A stretch of DNA of 64,000 nucleotides from Blattabacterium cuenoti (GCF_014252255.1 NZ_CP059213.1:1-64000), one strand, 5' to 3'; counted from the stretch's first letter, positions 28,905 through 39,664 are shown. The notes: generated from the letters alone by a model not told the origin. Made by a program: numbers and translations.

Positions 28905-31792
28905 ATGAAAGAAGATTACATTAAAAAAAAAAATTCTATTCTAGACATATAGGACCATCTTCTAATGAAATTAACGATATGTTGAAAGAATTGCAATATT
29001 ATTCTATTAATGATTTTATTAAAAAAGTTATACCTAAAGAAATACGTTTTAAAAAAAAATTAAATATTCCTAATTCTATTTCTGAATATCAATATTTAAA
29101 TCATATTAATAAAATTAGTAAAAAAAATAAAATTTACCGTTCCTATATAGGGTTAGGATATAAAAATACTATTACTCCAAGTGTTATTCAACGAAATATT
29201 TTAGAAAATCCAAGTTGGTATACTCCTTATACTCCTTATCAATCAGAAATATCTCAAGGTCGTTTAGAAGCTTTGATTAATTTTCAAACTATGATTTCAG
29301 ATATTACTGCAATGAAAATAAGTAATGCATCCATGTTAGATGAATCAACAGCTGCAGCAGATGCAATGTTTATGATTTATCAAGAAAAAATAAAAAAAAA
29401 ACAAATTAATAATAATTATTGTTTTTTTATTTCAGATGAAATATTTCCACAAACTTTTTCAGTTTTAAAAACGAGATGTTTTGGTTTAGGAATACCTATT
29501 ATAAAAGATAATCATAAAAATTTACTAAAAAAAAAATATAATGGAGAAAAAATATTTGGATTAATCATATCTTACCCTTCATGTTTAGGAGAAATATATG
29601 ATTATAGTGATATAATAGAATATGCAAAAAGAAAAAATATATCAGTAATTGTTTCTACAGATATTCTATCTCTATCTTTATTAAAACCTCCTGGAGAATG
29701 GGGCGCTGATGTTGTTATAGGATCTAGCCAATCTTTTGGTATTCCTATGGGATATGGTGGTCCTCATGCCGCTTTTTTTGCCACTCATGAAAAATATAAA
29801 CGTTTTTTACCTGGTAGAATTATTGGAATATCTGTAGATAAAAAAAATAAAAAAGCATTTCGTATGGCTTTACAAACTAGAGAACAACATATTAAAAGAG
29901 AAAAAGCAACTTCTAATATTTGTACATCACAAGTTTTTCCAGCCATTATGGCTTCTATGTATGCCGTATATCATGGAAAAGAAGGATTAATAGAAATAGC
30001 TAAAAGTATTCATAAATTTTCTAAGAAATTAGAATTTTTATTAATTAATAATATAAATAATATTTCTCAAGTAAACTCATTTTATTTTGATACTATTAGA
30101 ATTAAAACAAATTCTATTAAAAAATTAAAAGAATTTTCAGAAATTAAAAAAACAAATTTTAGATATGTCAATAAAAATTATTTAACTATTACTTTAGATG
30201 AAACTACATGTAAAAAAGATATAGATCATATATTATCCATATTTTATGAAGTTTATAAAAATGAAAAAAGAAAAAAATTTAATAACAAAAAAAAAATTAA
30301 TGAAAAGTATAAATTTCCTAATTCTTTAAAAAGAACTTCTAATTTTTTAGAAAATGAAGTTTTTCATAAATTTCATTCGGAAAATGAAATAATGCGTTAT
30401 ATAAAAAGGTTAGAAAAAAAAGATCTTTCTTTAAATCATTCTATGATACCTCTTGGATCATGTACAATGAAACTAAATGCTGCTACAGAATTATTATTTT
30501 TAAGTCAATATGAATGGAGAAATATTCATCCTTTTTGTCCTAATAAACAAGCAAAGGGATATCATTTTATCATTCGTAATTTAAAAAAATATTTAAAAGA
30601 AATAACTGGTTTTTCTGGTGTTTCTTTACAACCTAATTCTGGAGCTCAAGGAGAATATACTGGATTAATGGTTATTAAATATTATCATTATTCATTAAAA
30701 GAATTTCAAAGAAATATAGCATTAATTCCTACTTCTTCTCATGGAACGAATCCTGCTTCAGCAAATATGGCAGGAATGAAAATTATTTTGATTTCTACAA
30801 AAAATGATGGATCAATTGATATAAAGGATTTACTCCAAAAAGTAAAAAAATATAAAGATTTTTTATCTGTATTAATGATTACTTATCCTTCTACTCATGG
30901 TGTATATGAAGAAAATATTAAAGAAATAATAGATATTATTCATAAAAATGGAGGTCAAGTATATATGGATGGAGCAAATATGAATGCTCAAGTTGGTTTA
31001 ATTAAACCAGCACATTTTGGTGTAGATATTTGTCATTTAAATCTTCATAAAACTTTCGCTATTCCTCATGGAGGAGGAGGACCTGGTATGGGTCCTATTT
31101 GCGTATCTTCGCATTTAAAACCTTTTCTTCCTGATCATCCTTTTTTATTAGAAAAAAAAGAAAATAAAAAGAATCAATTAACAATATCTTCTTCTCCATA
31201 TGGATCTCCTTTAATACTTCCAATTTCCTATGCTTATATTCGTTTATTAGGTCCAGATGGACTTAAAAAATGTACAGAAATATCCGTATTGAATGCTAAT
31301 TATATAAAAGAAAAATTAAAAAAATTTTATAATATATTATATGTAGGAAAAAATGATACAGTTGCACATGAATTAATTATAGATTGTAGGATTTTTAAAT
31401 CTTTAGAAATAGATGTTTTAGATATAGCAAAAAGAATGATGGATTATGGATATCATGCTCCTACTATATCTTTTCCTATAGAAGGATGTATGATGATAGA
31501 ACCTACGGAAAGTGAATCTAAAAAAGAATTAGATCGTTTTATTGAAACACTAATTAATATACGTAAAGAAATTCAAGAAATACAAGATGGAAAATATTCT
31601 CAAAAAGAAAATGTTCTTAAGAATGCGCCCCACAGTATAGAATTATTAACCAATAATGATTGGAAATATTCTTATAGTAGAGAAAAAGCAGCATATCCAT
31701 TATATTGGGTTAGGTCTAGAAAATTTTGGCCATCCGTAAATCGTATTAATGATGGATACGGAGATAGAAATTTAATATGTACATGTAATTAA
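28905..31792 (+). CDS. gcvP: Glycine dehydrogenase (P-protein), N-terminus interrupted in an A11 tract
   Basis: P-protein of the glycine cleavage system, which decarboxylates glycine and passes the aminomethyl group to GcvH. The clean frame starts at ATG 28979 (937 residues), but the conserved opening RHIGP is encoded just upstream at 28943-28957, in the same frame, with no start before a stop at 28922-28924. An ATG at 28905 reads MKEDYIKKK and reaches the same segment if one A is added to the A11 run at 28923-28933, giving about 962 residues, the usual length. PLP is bound by Lys691 (numbered from 28979) in LHKTFAIPHGGGGPGMGP. The C-terminus ends with the expected NRINDGYGDRNLICTC. It is a single fused P-protein. 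Confidence 0.93.
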
Positions 31793-31814
31793 ATAGTTTA
31801 CAACATTGTTTTTT

Positions 31815-32846
31815 TTAAAATTCTTTAAATTTTGAATATGGAGAAACGTAAATATTATCAAATAATTTTTTTTCATATTTTAATAATCCTGTAATTGCTA
31901 TCATTGCTCCATTATCTGTAGTATATTCTTTTTTAGGAATAAATATCTCCCATTTTTTGTTCTTCTTTGCAAAAGATATAAACATTCGTCTAATTTCATA
32001 ATTAGCGGAAACTCCACCAGCTAAAGCGATTCTAAAAATATTAGTTTTTAGAGTCGCTTTTTGCATTTTTTCTAAAAGTATTTCTGCTATTGTTCTTTGA
32101 ATAGATGCACAAATATCAGATATATTTTGTTTTATAAACAATGGATTTTTTTTTAATTTGTTTTTAATAAATTGTAAAATATGACTTTTAAATCCACTAA
32201 AACTAAAATTTAAACCATTAATTAATGGTTTTGAAAAATAAAATTTTTTATAATTTCCATTTTTAGAAAATAATTCTATCATAGGTCCTCCAGGATAATG
32301 AAATCCCAATATTCTAGCTATTTTATCAAACGTATCTCCTATTGCATCATCTAAAGTAGATCCTAATATTTTCATTTGAAAAAAATCATCTACCTTAACT
32401 ATTTGAGTATGACCTCCACTTATTACTAAACTTAAAAATGGAAATTTAGGACAATAGTTATTAATATTAGAATTTTTTATAAAATGAGTAAGTATATGAG
32501 CTTGTATATGATTTACAGTTAATAAAGGTATATCTAATCCCATTGAAAATGATTTTGCAAAAGAAGCCCCTACTAATAAAGACCCTATTAATCCTGGGCC
32601 TAAAGTAAAAGATACAGCGTCAATTTCATTTTTTTTAATTTTTGCTGAATGAATAGATTTATGTACTGCAATTATCATATTTTTATCATGTAATCTTGAA
32701 GCCAACTCTGGAACTACACCTCCATATTTTTTATGAATATATTGATGAATAACAATATTAGATAATACATATCTATTTTGAATGATAGAAACAGCTGTTT
32801 CATCACATGATGATTCTATACCAATAATAATAGGTTTTTTTTTCAT
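31815..32846 (-). CDS. tsaD: tRNA N6-threonylcarbamoyladenosine transferase TsaD
   Basis: Transfers threonylcarbamoyl to A37 of ANN-decoding tRNAs, together with TsaB and TsaE. The 343-residue product has GIESSCDETAVSII at the N-terminus and the metal-binding HxxxH in VNHIQAHILTHF. The LVISGGHTQIV nucleotide segment, DDAIGDTFDKIARILG, YPGGP and LAGGVSANYEIR follow, all ASKHA-type TsaD signatures. Length matches the family. It is convergent with gcvP and divergent from the TamB-like gene, whose start lies 18-24 bases away. Confidence 0.97.
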   Translation of the reverse strand: MKKKPIIIGIESSCDETAVSIIQNRYVLSNIVIHQYIHKKYGGVVPELASRLHDKNMIIAVHKSIHSAKIKKNEIDAVSFTLGPGLIGSLLVGASFAKSFSMGLDIPLLTVNHIQAHILTHFIKNSNINNYCPKFPFLSLVISGGHTQIVKVDDFFQMKILGSTLDDAIGDTFDKIARILGFHYPGGPMIELFSKNGNYKKFYFSKPLINGLNFSFSGFKSHILQFIKNKLKKNPLFIKQNISDICASIQRTIAEILLEKMQKATLKTNIFRIALAGGVSANYEIRRMFISFAKKNKKWEIFIPKKEYTTDNGAMIAITGLLKYEKKLFDNIYVSPYSKFKEF

Positions 32847-32864
32847 AAAAAAATAAGAATATAT

Positions 32865-35800
32865 TTGAAAATGAATAATGTTTTTTTATATCAATTTTTT
32901 ACAAAAAAAAAAATAATACTCTTTTTTTTACTTTTTTTATGTGTATTTATTTATTTTATAAATATTTATGATCAAAAAATAATACAAAAAAAAGTATCAA
33001 CATTTTTATTACAAAAAGTAAAAAAAAAATTTGGTAATAAAATTTATATAAAACATATTTCATTTAATCTTCTTAAAAAAGAATTAATTTTATATGATGT
33101 AAAAATAAAAGATCATCATTATTTTCCTTTTATTCATTTATATAAATGTAAAATATATATTAATAATTTATTTTTTTTAATTTTTATTAATTATAAATAT
33201 TTAAGTATACAAAGTATAGTTATTGAAAATTCTTCTTTCTTTGTAAAAAAATATTTTAAAGAAAAAGAAAATAATATCTTTTATTTTATTAAAAATTTTT
33301 TAAATAATAAAAAATTTAATAAAATAAAAATTATTACTTGTTCTAAGTTAAAAATAAATAAATCTCATTTTAGATATATAAATTCTAAAAAAGAATTTAA
33401 TTATTTTTTTTCTAGTTATATAAAAAATATTATAATAAAAAAGAAAAAAATAAAAGCTTCTATTTTATCTTTTCAATCTAAAATTTTTATAAATAAAAAG
33501 AAATTTTTTATAAAAAATTTCTTTTGTAATTTAATATATTTTTATCCAAAAAGATTAGAAATTCATAATTTTTTTATAAAAACATCTAATAGTTTTTTAA
33601 AAGGTATTTTTTATATTGATATTTTACAAAAAAATATAAAATGTAAAATTTTTAAAGGATCAAAATTAGGATATGATTTAGGAGGATTTTTTTATAAAAA
33701 ATGGTTTTTAAATTTAAAATTATTTTTTCAAGGAAATATAAATGGAAAATTTCATGGTATAAATAATAAATTTTTTTTATCTAATATTTTTATCAAATAT
33801 TCACAAAAAAATAAATTTTTTGCAAAAAAAATTCATGTTTATTTATTTAATAATAAATGTAAAAAAATTAAATTTTTTAAAACTTTTATTCAATTTTATC
33901 CTCATAAAATTATTCCATATAATTTTTATTCTCAATTAAATTTCAAAAAAGTTAATTCTAATTTTAAACCATGGATATATAAAGGTAATTTAACTATTAT
34001 AATAAAAAAAAAAATAAGTTTAAAAATAGAAGGAATTATTCAAAAAAATTTTTTAATAGCAAAAATATCAACTTATATTAATTTTTTAAATCATAATATT
34101 CAATATATAGGTAAAATTTTAATAGAAAAAAAATATATATTAAAAATTTTATTAAATAAAAATAAAAAAAATTTTTTTTTCATTCCATCAAAAATTCCAC
34201 TATTTACAAATAAATATTCATTTTATAAATTATGGATTTTATTAAAAATTAAAGAAAATTTATCAAAAATTTTTATAAATCTATTTTCATCTCATTCAGA
34301 AGATTATAAAATTAATTTTCAAGGAAAAATTAATTTACAATATCAAAAAATAGATATAATAATAAATAATAATAAAAATAATAAAAAAAATCAAATAAAT
34401 AAAAAAATCAAAATAATATTAATTAATAATAAAAAATTCAAAAAAATTAATATTAATATATATGATATTATTATTGGTAATATTAATGGATATTTTAAAT
34501 GGAAAGATTTATTTCATATAATGAAAAAAGAAATTTTTTATTTAAAAAAATCCTATAAAAAAAGAGGATTTTTTTCTATAAATTATAATTTTATAATAAA
34601 AAAATATTTTTATAAATTCATAAAATATAAAAAAAACATAAAAATTTTTTCTGATATTATAATTTCAGGAAAAAAAAATAATGATAAATTTGAAAATATT
34701 TTTTTTATAAAAAAAATTCAATCAAATAAAATAATTTTTCATAAATTATTTATAATAGTTGATTCTTCTTTAAAAAAGAAAATACAAATTCATGCAGAAA
34801 AAATTATTTATAAAAATTTTTTTTGTAAAAAAATAAATATATTTTTTTTAAAAAATCAAGGTAATTTTTGGATTATTAATTTGAAATTTTTATTCAAATT
34901 AAAAGAACAAGAATATAAAAAACAAATATTAAATTTTTTTTGTAAAAAAGAAAAAAATTTTTTTCTTTTTTTACCTTTATATTCTAAATTAAATATTAAT
35001 GGATATAATTGGAATATTAATATAGATAATAATAATTTAGGAAAAATAAAAATAGACTTTATTAAAAAAATATATATCATTCATAATATTATTTTTCTTT
35101 CAGAAAAACAAAAAATTATTATAAATGCATTTTTTATTAAAAATAAAACAAAAATATTTCATTTTTATTTTAAAAATATAAAATTACAAAAAATAATAAA
35201 TAATACAGATGGTTTAGTTAACGGATTTTTTTTATGTCAAAGCGATTACAACTATAATAAAATAAAACCTAATATCCATATACAAATTACAAATTTTTCA
35301 ATTAAAAAAATTTTTTTAGGAAATTTTTATATTCATTCATTTTATAATAAAAATATAAAAAATTATAATATTAATGGATACTTGAAAAAAAATAATCAAG
35401 ATATTTTAAAAATATATGGAAATATCAATAATAAATACACAAATCAATCAAAAATAGATTTTAATATTGATATTATCAATTTCAGAATAGATAATTTTTC
35501 TTTTTTTTATAAAAAAATTAATAGTGAAATAAGAGGTTTTCTTACAGGAAAGATAAGAATATTTGGAAATATAAAAGATCCACATTATTGTGGAAGAATA
35601 AAAATTAAAAAATTTGGAATAAAAATAAATTCAATTAATATAGATTATGAAATAATAAATAATGCTTATATAAATATTTATTCTAAATATTGCATATTAT
35701 TGTCTTCTTCTTTTTTTAAGGATACTAAATATAATACTAAAGGATATATAAATGGATATTTTTTACATAAAAATTTTATAAAATGGGATTTTAAATTTTT

Positions 35801-36713
35801 TATAAATACAAAAAATTTACTTGTTTTAGACACAAATGAAAAACAAAATCGTTTTTTATTTGGAAAAATATTAATAAATGGAAAAATTCAAATAATAAAA
35901 AAAGAAAATAAAGTTAATGTTTTGATGAAAAATGGAGAAATTTTAAATTCTTCTCATTTATATATTAATCCTAATTATAAAAAAAAACATAAAAGTATAC
36001 CAAATAAAAATTACAAAATAGAAGAAAAAAATTATTTATTAATAGATATAAATCTAAAAATAAATATAAAAAAAAATACAAAAGTATCAATTTTTCTAAA
36101 TAAAAATTTAGAAAATTTTTTTGAATTAAAAGGAGAAGGTTATCTTTTTTTAAGAAAAAAATATAAAAAAAATATTGAAACTAATGGAAAATATTTTATA
36201 ATAGATGGATTATATCATTTTTCTAAAAAAGAAAAAATACCAATTATTAAACTAGAAAAAAAATTTAAAATAAAACCAGGAGGATTTATTTCTTGGAAAA
36301 AAAATTTTAATCAATCTAATATAAATTTAATTGCTTATGAAAATAAATATATTTTCAACATAAATGATTATATTCATTTAAAAAAATTTTCAGAAAATAA
36401 TAAGAATATGATTTTTACAGAATTAATAATTCATATTTATGGAAAAATAAATAAACTTAATATAAAAATGGATATTTTATTTCCTAAAAGTAATGAAAAA
36501 ATTCAACAAAAATTATTAAATAAATTAAATTCTTTTGAAGAAAAAACAATACAATTTATATATATTTTAATTTTAGGAAAATTTTTTGTAAAAAATAATA
36601 TTATAAATAATTTTTTTTATTTTTCTATTTTTAAAATTTTTTTTAAAAAATTAAAAAAAATACTATTATATTCATATATATATGAACCAATTAATAAACC
36701 AATTAAATATTAA
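32865..36713 (+). CDS. tamB: TamB-like translocation/assembly module protein
   Basis: Very large (1282-residue) AsmA/TamB-type protein with an N-terminal membrane anchor (about residues 13-32). The rest is repetitive beta-strand sequence, the pattern of periplasm-spanning lipid-transport groove proteins. The C-terminal DUF490-like region is recognisable around GYLFLRKKYKKNIETNGKYFI, KIKPGGFISWKK and FTELIIHIYGKINKLNIKMDI. Sequence is dominated by Ile, Lys, Asn and Phe, so identity with relatives should be low. The frame opens at TTG 32865; ATG at 32871 is an equally good start. An in-frame A11 tract lies at about 34004-34014. Its retention suggests outer-membrane lipid or protein assembly is still needed. 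No tamA/BamA gene is in the window. Confidence 0.8.
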   Translation: MKMNNVFLYQFFTKKKIILFFLLFLCVFIYFINIYDQKIIQKKVSTFLLQKVKKKFGNKIYIKHISFNLLKKELILYDVKIKDHHYFPFIHLYKCKIYINNLFFLIFINYKYLSIQSIVIENSSFFVKKYFKEKENNIFYFIKNFLNNKKFNKIKIITCSKLKINKSHFRYINSKKEFNYFFSSYIKNIIIKKKKIKASILSFQSKIFINKKKFFIKNFFCNLIYFYPKRLEIHNFFIKTSNSFLKGIFYIDILQKNIKCKIFKGSKLGYDLGGFFYKKWFLNLKLFFQGNINGKFHGINNKFFLSNIFIKYSQKNKFFAKKIHVYLFNNKCKKIKFFKTFIQFYPHKIIPYNFYSQLNFKKVNSNFKPWIYKGNLTIIIKKKISLKIEGIIQKNFLIAKISTYINFLNHNIQYIGKILIEKKYILKILLNKNKKNFFFIPSKIPLFTNKYSFYKLWILLKIKENLSKIFINLFSSHSEDYKINFQGKINLQYQKIDIIINNNKNNKKNQINKKIKIILINNKKFKKININIYDIIIGNINGYFKWKDLFHIMKKEIFYLKKSYKKRGFFSINYNFIIKKYFYKFIKYKKNIKIFSDIIISGKKNNDKFENIFFIKKIQSNKIIFHKLFIIVDSSLKKKIQIHAEKIIYKNFFCKKINIFFLKNQGNFWIINLKFLFKLKEQEYKKQILNFFCKKEKNFFLFLPLYSKLNINGYNWNINIDNNNLGKIKIDFIKKIYIIHNIIFLSEKQKIIINAFFIKNKTKIFHFYFKNIKLQKIINNTDGLVNGFFLCQSDYNYNKIKPNIHIQITNFSIKKIFLGNFYIHSFYNKNIKNYNINGYLKKNNQDILKIYGNINNKYTNQSKIDFNIDIINFRIDNFSFFYKKINSEIRGFLTGKIRIFGNIKDPHYCGRIKIKKFGIKINSINIDYEIINNAYINIYSKYCILLSSSFFKDTKYNTKGYINGYFLHKNFIKWDFKFFINTKNLLVLDTNEKQNRFLFGKILINGKIQIIKKENKVNVLMKNGEILNSSHLYINPNYKKKHKSIPNKNYKIEEKNYLLIDINLKINIKKNTKVSIFLNKNLENFFELKGEGYLFLRKKYKKNIETNGKYFIIDGLYHFSKKEKIPIIKLEKKFKIKPGGFISWKKNFNQSNINLIAYENKYIFNINDYIHLKKFSENNKNMIFTELIIHIYGKINKLNIKMDILFPKSNEKIQQKLLNKLNSFEEKTIQFIYILILGKFFVKNNIINNFFYFSIFKIFFKKLKKILLYSYIYEPINKPIKY

Positions 36714-36799
36714 AAATAAAAAAAATAATATCATTGATATTATCATATTACTAATTGAAAAACAAGAATATATTTCTTAAAAAGAAAGTTTTGTATCTT

Positions 36800-36814
36800 G
36801 GTATTTTTAATACC
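36800..36814. terminator. Small hairpin between tamB and lrp
   Basis: GGTATT and AATACC form a six-base-pair stem around a TTT loop, followed by a T-rich stretch. It lies 87 bases after the TamB-like stop and 27 bases before the Lrp-type ATG. It could be a weak terminator for the upstream gene or part of the leader of the regulator. The stem has only four G/C bases, so this is a tentative call. Confidence 0.35.
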
Positions 36815-36841
36815 TTTATTTAAAAATAAAAATATAAAACA

Positions 36842-37366
36842 ATGATTTTAAGATATAATACCGATGAAATAGACAATACTATTATAAGAAAATTAAATAT
36901 AAATGCTAGAACTCCATATACTGAAATAAGTAAACAAATTAGTAAAGAAATAAAACCACTATCTGTTGGAACTGTTCATGTTAGAGTTAAAAAATTAGAA
37001 GATGCAGAAATTATAAAAGGAAGCACTTTGATTATTGGATATGAATCGTTAGGATTTCATCTAATAGCTTTTGTAGGAATTTTATCAGATTCTCGTGAAT
37101 CTAAATTGGTAAAAGAAGAATTAAAAAAAATTCCTAATATAGTACAATTATATATTACATCGGGTAAATACAATCTTTTCTGTAGAATTATTGCTAAAGA
37201 TCCTTCAGATGCTAGAGATGTTATTTCTAAAATTGGAGAAATTAAAGGAGTTCTTAGAACAGAATCTACTATTTGTTTAGAAGAAAGTATCAATGATGAA
37301 AATAGATTATTATCTAATATTTTACAAAAAAATCAATCATCTTCATCTTATAAAAAAAAAATATAA
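36842..37366 (+). CDS. Lrp/AsnC-family transcriptional regulator
   Basis: Feast/famine-type DNA-binding regulator. The 174-residue product has an N-terminal winged-helix HTH (about residues 8-60: DEIDNTIIRKLNINARTPYT, then VGTVHVRVKKLEDAEII). A C-terminal RAM ligand-binding/oligomerisation domain (about 73-150) contains VPY-like IPNIVQLYITSGKYNLFC and IGEIKGVLRTES. The C-terminal extension of about 20 polar residues is unusual but harmless-looking. Lrp/AsnC proteins sense amino acids. It is the only recognisable transcription factor of its kind in this window, notable for a genome this reduced. An A/T palindrome lies just downstream. Confidence 0.92.
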   Translation: MILRYNTDEIDNTIIRKLNINARTPYTEISKQISKEIKPLSVGTVHVRVKKLEDAEIIKGSTLIIGYESLGFHLIAFVGILSDSRESKLVKEELKKIPNIVQLYITSGKYNLFCRIIAKDPSDARDVISKIGEIKGVLRTESTICLEESINDENRLLSNILQKNQSSSSYKKKI

Positions 37367-37384
37367 TCTAATAATGTTTCATCA

Positions 37385-37408
37385 TATAAATATAAATTTA
37401 TATTTATA
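37385..37408. repeat. Perfect 24-bp A/T palindrome downstream of lrp
   Basis: Twelve bases are followed by their exact reverse complement, centred between 37396 and 37397 (left arm TATAAATATAAA). It sits in the 134-base gap between the Lrp-type regulator and the 7TM-HD gene. It may be an A/T-only terminator hairpin, a protein-binding palindrome, or chance in an A/T-rich spacer. The following 30 bases continue as short ATTATAATT-type repeats. Confidence 0.6.
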
Positions 37409-37500
37409 ATTTATAATTATTATAATTATTTTATAATACTTCTTCTTGAAATATAAATTTTATCCTTCCGAAAAAATTGCATATTTTCAATTTTTAGGTA

Positions 37501-39531
37501 ATGACTAATTTCTTAAAATTTTATACACATAAAAATATTGCATATAAGATTTTAGTTCCAATTATTGCAGTCTTATCATTAACATTTTTTTTCCCAAAAA
37601 AAGATATTTTTCAATATAAATTTTCAAAAGGAAAAAATTGGATTTATAAAGATTTATTTTGTCCATTTGATTTTATTATTCAAAAAAATAGTAAAGATAT
37701 TGATTTTGAAATAAATATATTGAAAAATAATAAAGAAATATTTTTTCTTAAAAAGAATAAAATAGTTAATAATATAAAAAAAAAGATTCAAAAAATTTCA
37801 TTTATAAATAAAAATAAGAAAAATTATCAAATTGTTTTTAAAATAATAAATACTATATATAAATATGGATATATAGATTATATTCCATATAATATAAAAA
37901 ATAATAAAATTAATATAATTTTTTTTTATAAAAATAAAAAATGGATTCCCATTTTATATAAAAAAATATACACTTATAAAAAAGTAAGTAATATTATTAA
38001 TAAAAATTTATCAAAAAAAAATTATCATGTTTATACTTTAAAAAAAATTTTGAAAAAAATTATTACTCCAAACTTTTTTTATAATAAAAATTATACTGAA
38101 TTTTTTTTTCATAAAAAAATTAAATCTATCAATAATATAAAATATTCCTTTTTAAAAGGAGATAAAATTATTGGAAAAAATGAAATAATAAATGAAAATA
38201 AATTTCAAATTTTATCTTCTTTCAAAAAAGAATATGAAAATAAAATATGGAATAAAAAAAAGGATTATTGTCTTATTATAGGATATTTTTTTATAATAAG
38301 TATTATATTCACTTTATTTATATTATATATTTTTTATTTTCATAATAAAATATTTAGAAATAATAGGATTATAAATTTTTTATTTATTAATATATTATTC
38401 ATATCATTAATTACTATTTTAATTTTAAAATATCATTCTAAAATATTATATATAATTCCTTTTTGTATACTTCCTATAAGTATACGCGCTTTTTTCAATT
38501 TTCATTTGAGTATCATTATTCATATGACAACAATTTTATTATTATCCTTAATAATTCCGAATAGTTTTGAATTTTTTTTTATTCAAGTAACTACAGGATT
38601 TATGGTAATGTTAACAAAAAATAATATTTATAAAATGGCAAATCTTTTTATTGCTGTGATTAAAATTATTCTTACTTATATAATTATTTTTATTTTACTC
38701 ACTTTAATACGTGAAGGTTCTTTAGAAAAAATTTCTTATAATACTTTTTACTTATTTTTTTTTAATGGAATTTTAACTTTATTTGTTCATCCATTAATAT
38801 TTCTTTTTGAAAAATTATTAAATATTACTTCTGATATTTCATTATTAGAATTATCTGATACTAATACTCCAATATTAAGATTATTATATCAAAAAGCTCC
38901 AGGTACTTTACAACATGTTTTAACGGTAGCAAATCTTGCAGAAGAAGCAGCTGTAGCTATTGGAGCTCATTCTTTATTAGTAAAAATAGGATCTATTTAT
39001 CATGATATAGGAAAAATAAAAAATTCTAATTTTTTTATAGAAAATCAACATAATATAAATAATCCACATCATAAATTATGTCCAAAAGAAAGTGCTAAAA
39101 TTATTTTATCGCATGTTTCAATTGGAATTAATTTAGCAAAAAAATATAATTTACCTGATTCTGTTACTGATTTTATACGTACTCATCATGGTAATAGTAT
39201 TATTCATTTTTTTTATAAAAAACAAATAGAAAAATATCCAAATATTAAAATAGATAAAAAACAGTTTCAATATTCTGGACCTAAACCATTTTCTAAAGAA
39301 ACAGCTATTGTTATGATTGCAGATTCTGTAGAAGCAGCTTCTAAAAGTATAAAAAATCCATCTTATAAAATTTTAGAAGAATTAGTAGAAAATGTTATTA
39401 ATAAACAAAAAAAAGAAAATCAATTTTCTAATGCAGATATTACTTTAAAAGAAATAGAAAAAGTAAAAAAAGTTTTAAAAAAAAAATTAATAAATATTTA
39501 TCATACTAGAATAGAATATCCTAATACTTAA
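37501..39531 (+). CDS. 7TM-HD family phosphohydrolase (PgpH-like)
   Basis: Membrane HD-domain phosphohydrolase. The 676-residue protein has an N-terminal anchor (about residues 15-32) and an extracytoplasmic domain (about 40-245). Seven or so transmembrane helices follow at about 255-440. The cytoplasmic HD domain starts at GTLQHVLTVANLAEEAA and carries the metal motif YHDIGKI near residue 501. Later HD elements include THHGNSII and MIADSVEAASKS. PgpH proteins of this architecture degrade cyclic di-AMP in other bacteria, so that is the likely substrate by homology, but no cyclase gene is present in the window to support it. The downstream neighbours are three tRNA genes. Confidence 0.85.
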   Translation: MTNFLKFYTHKNIAYKILVPIIAVLSLTFFFPKKDIFQYKFSKGKNWIYKDLFCPFDFIIQKNSKDIDFEINILKNNKEIFFLKKNKIVNNIKKKIQKISFINKNKKNYQIVFKIINTIYKYGYIDYIPYNIKNNKINIIFFYKNKKWIPILYKKIYTYKKVSNIINKNLSKKNYHVYTLKKILKKIITPNFFYNKNYTEFFFHKKIKSINNIKYSFLKGDKIIGKNEIINENKFQILSSFKKEYENKIWNKKKDYCLIIGYFFIISIIFTLFILYIFYFHNKIFRNNRIINFLFINILFISLITILILKYHSKILYIIPFCILPISIRAFFNFHLSIIIHMTTILLLSLIIPNSFEFFFIQVTTGFMVMLTKNNIYKMANLFIAVIKIILTYIIIFILLTLIREGSLEKISYNTFYLFFFNGILTLFVHPLIFLFEKLLNITSDISLLELSDTNTPILRLLYQKAPGTLQHVLTVANLAEEAAVAIGAHSLLVKIGSIYHDIGKIKNSNFFIENQHNINNPHHKLCPKESAKIILSHVSIGINLAKKYNLPDSVTDFIRTHHGNSIIHFFYKKQIEKYPNIKIDKKQFQYSGPKPFSKETAIVMIADSVEAASKSIKNPSYKILEELVENVINKQKKENQFSNADITLKEIEKVKKVLKKKLINIYHTRIEYPNT

Positions 39532-39578
39532 TTATTTTTTTATTTAATATAATATATCTATTTTAGATTGTTATTTTT

Positions 39579-39664
39579 GGAGATTTGCCGGAGTGGTTAA
39601 CGGAACAGTTTGCTAAACTGTCGGTATATATAATACCGCGTGGGTTCGAATCCCACATTCTCCG
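39579..39664 (+). tRNA. tRNA-Ser (anticodon GCU)
   Basis: Reads AGC/AGU codons. The cloverleaf is clear: D stem CCG/CGG, anticodon stem ACAGT/ACTGT around loop TTGCTAA, a long class II variable arm with stem CGGTAT/ATACCG, and T stem GTGGG/CCCAC with loop TTCGAAT. The acceptor GGAGATT pairs with ATTCTCC except for a T-T mismatch at position 6/67. The discriminator is G as expected for Ser, and CCA is not encoded. First of three same-strand tRNA genes. Confidence 0.96.
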
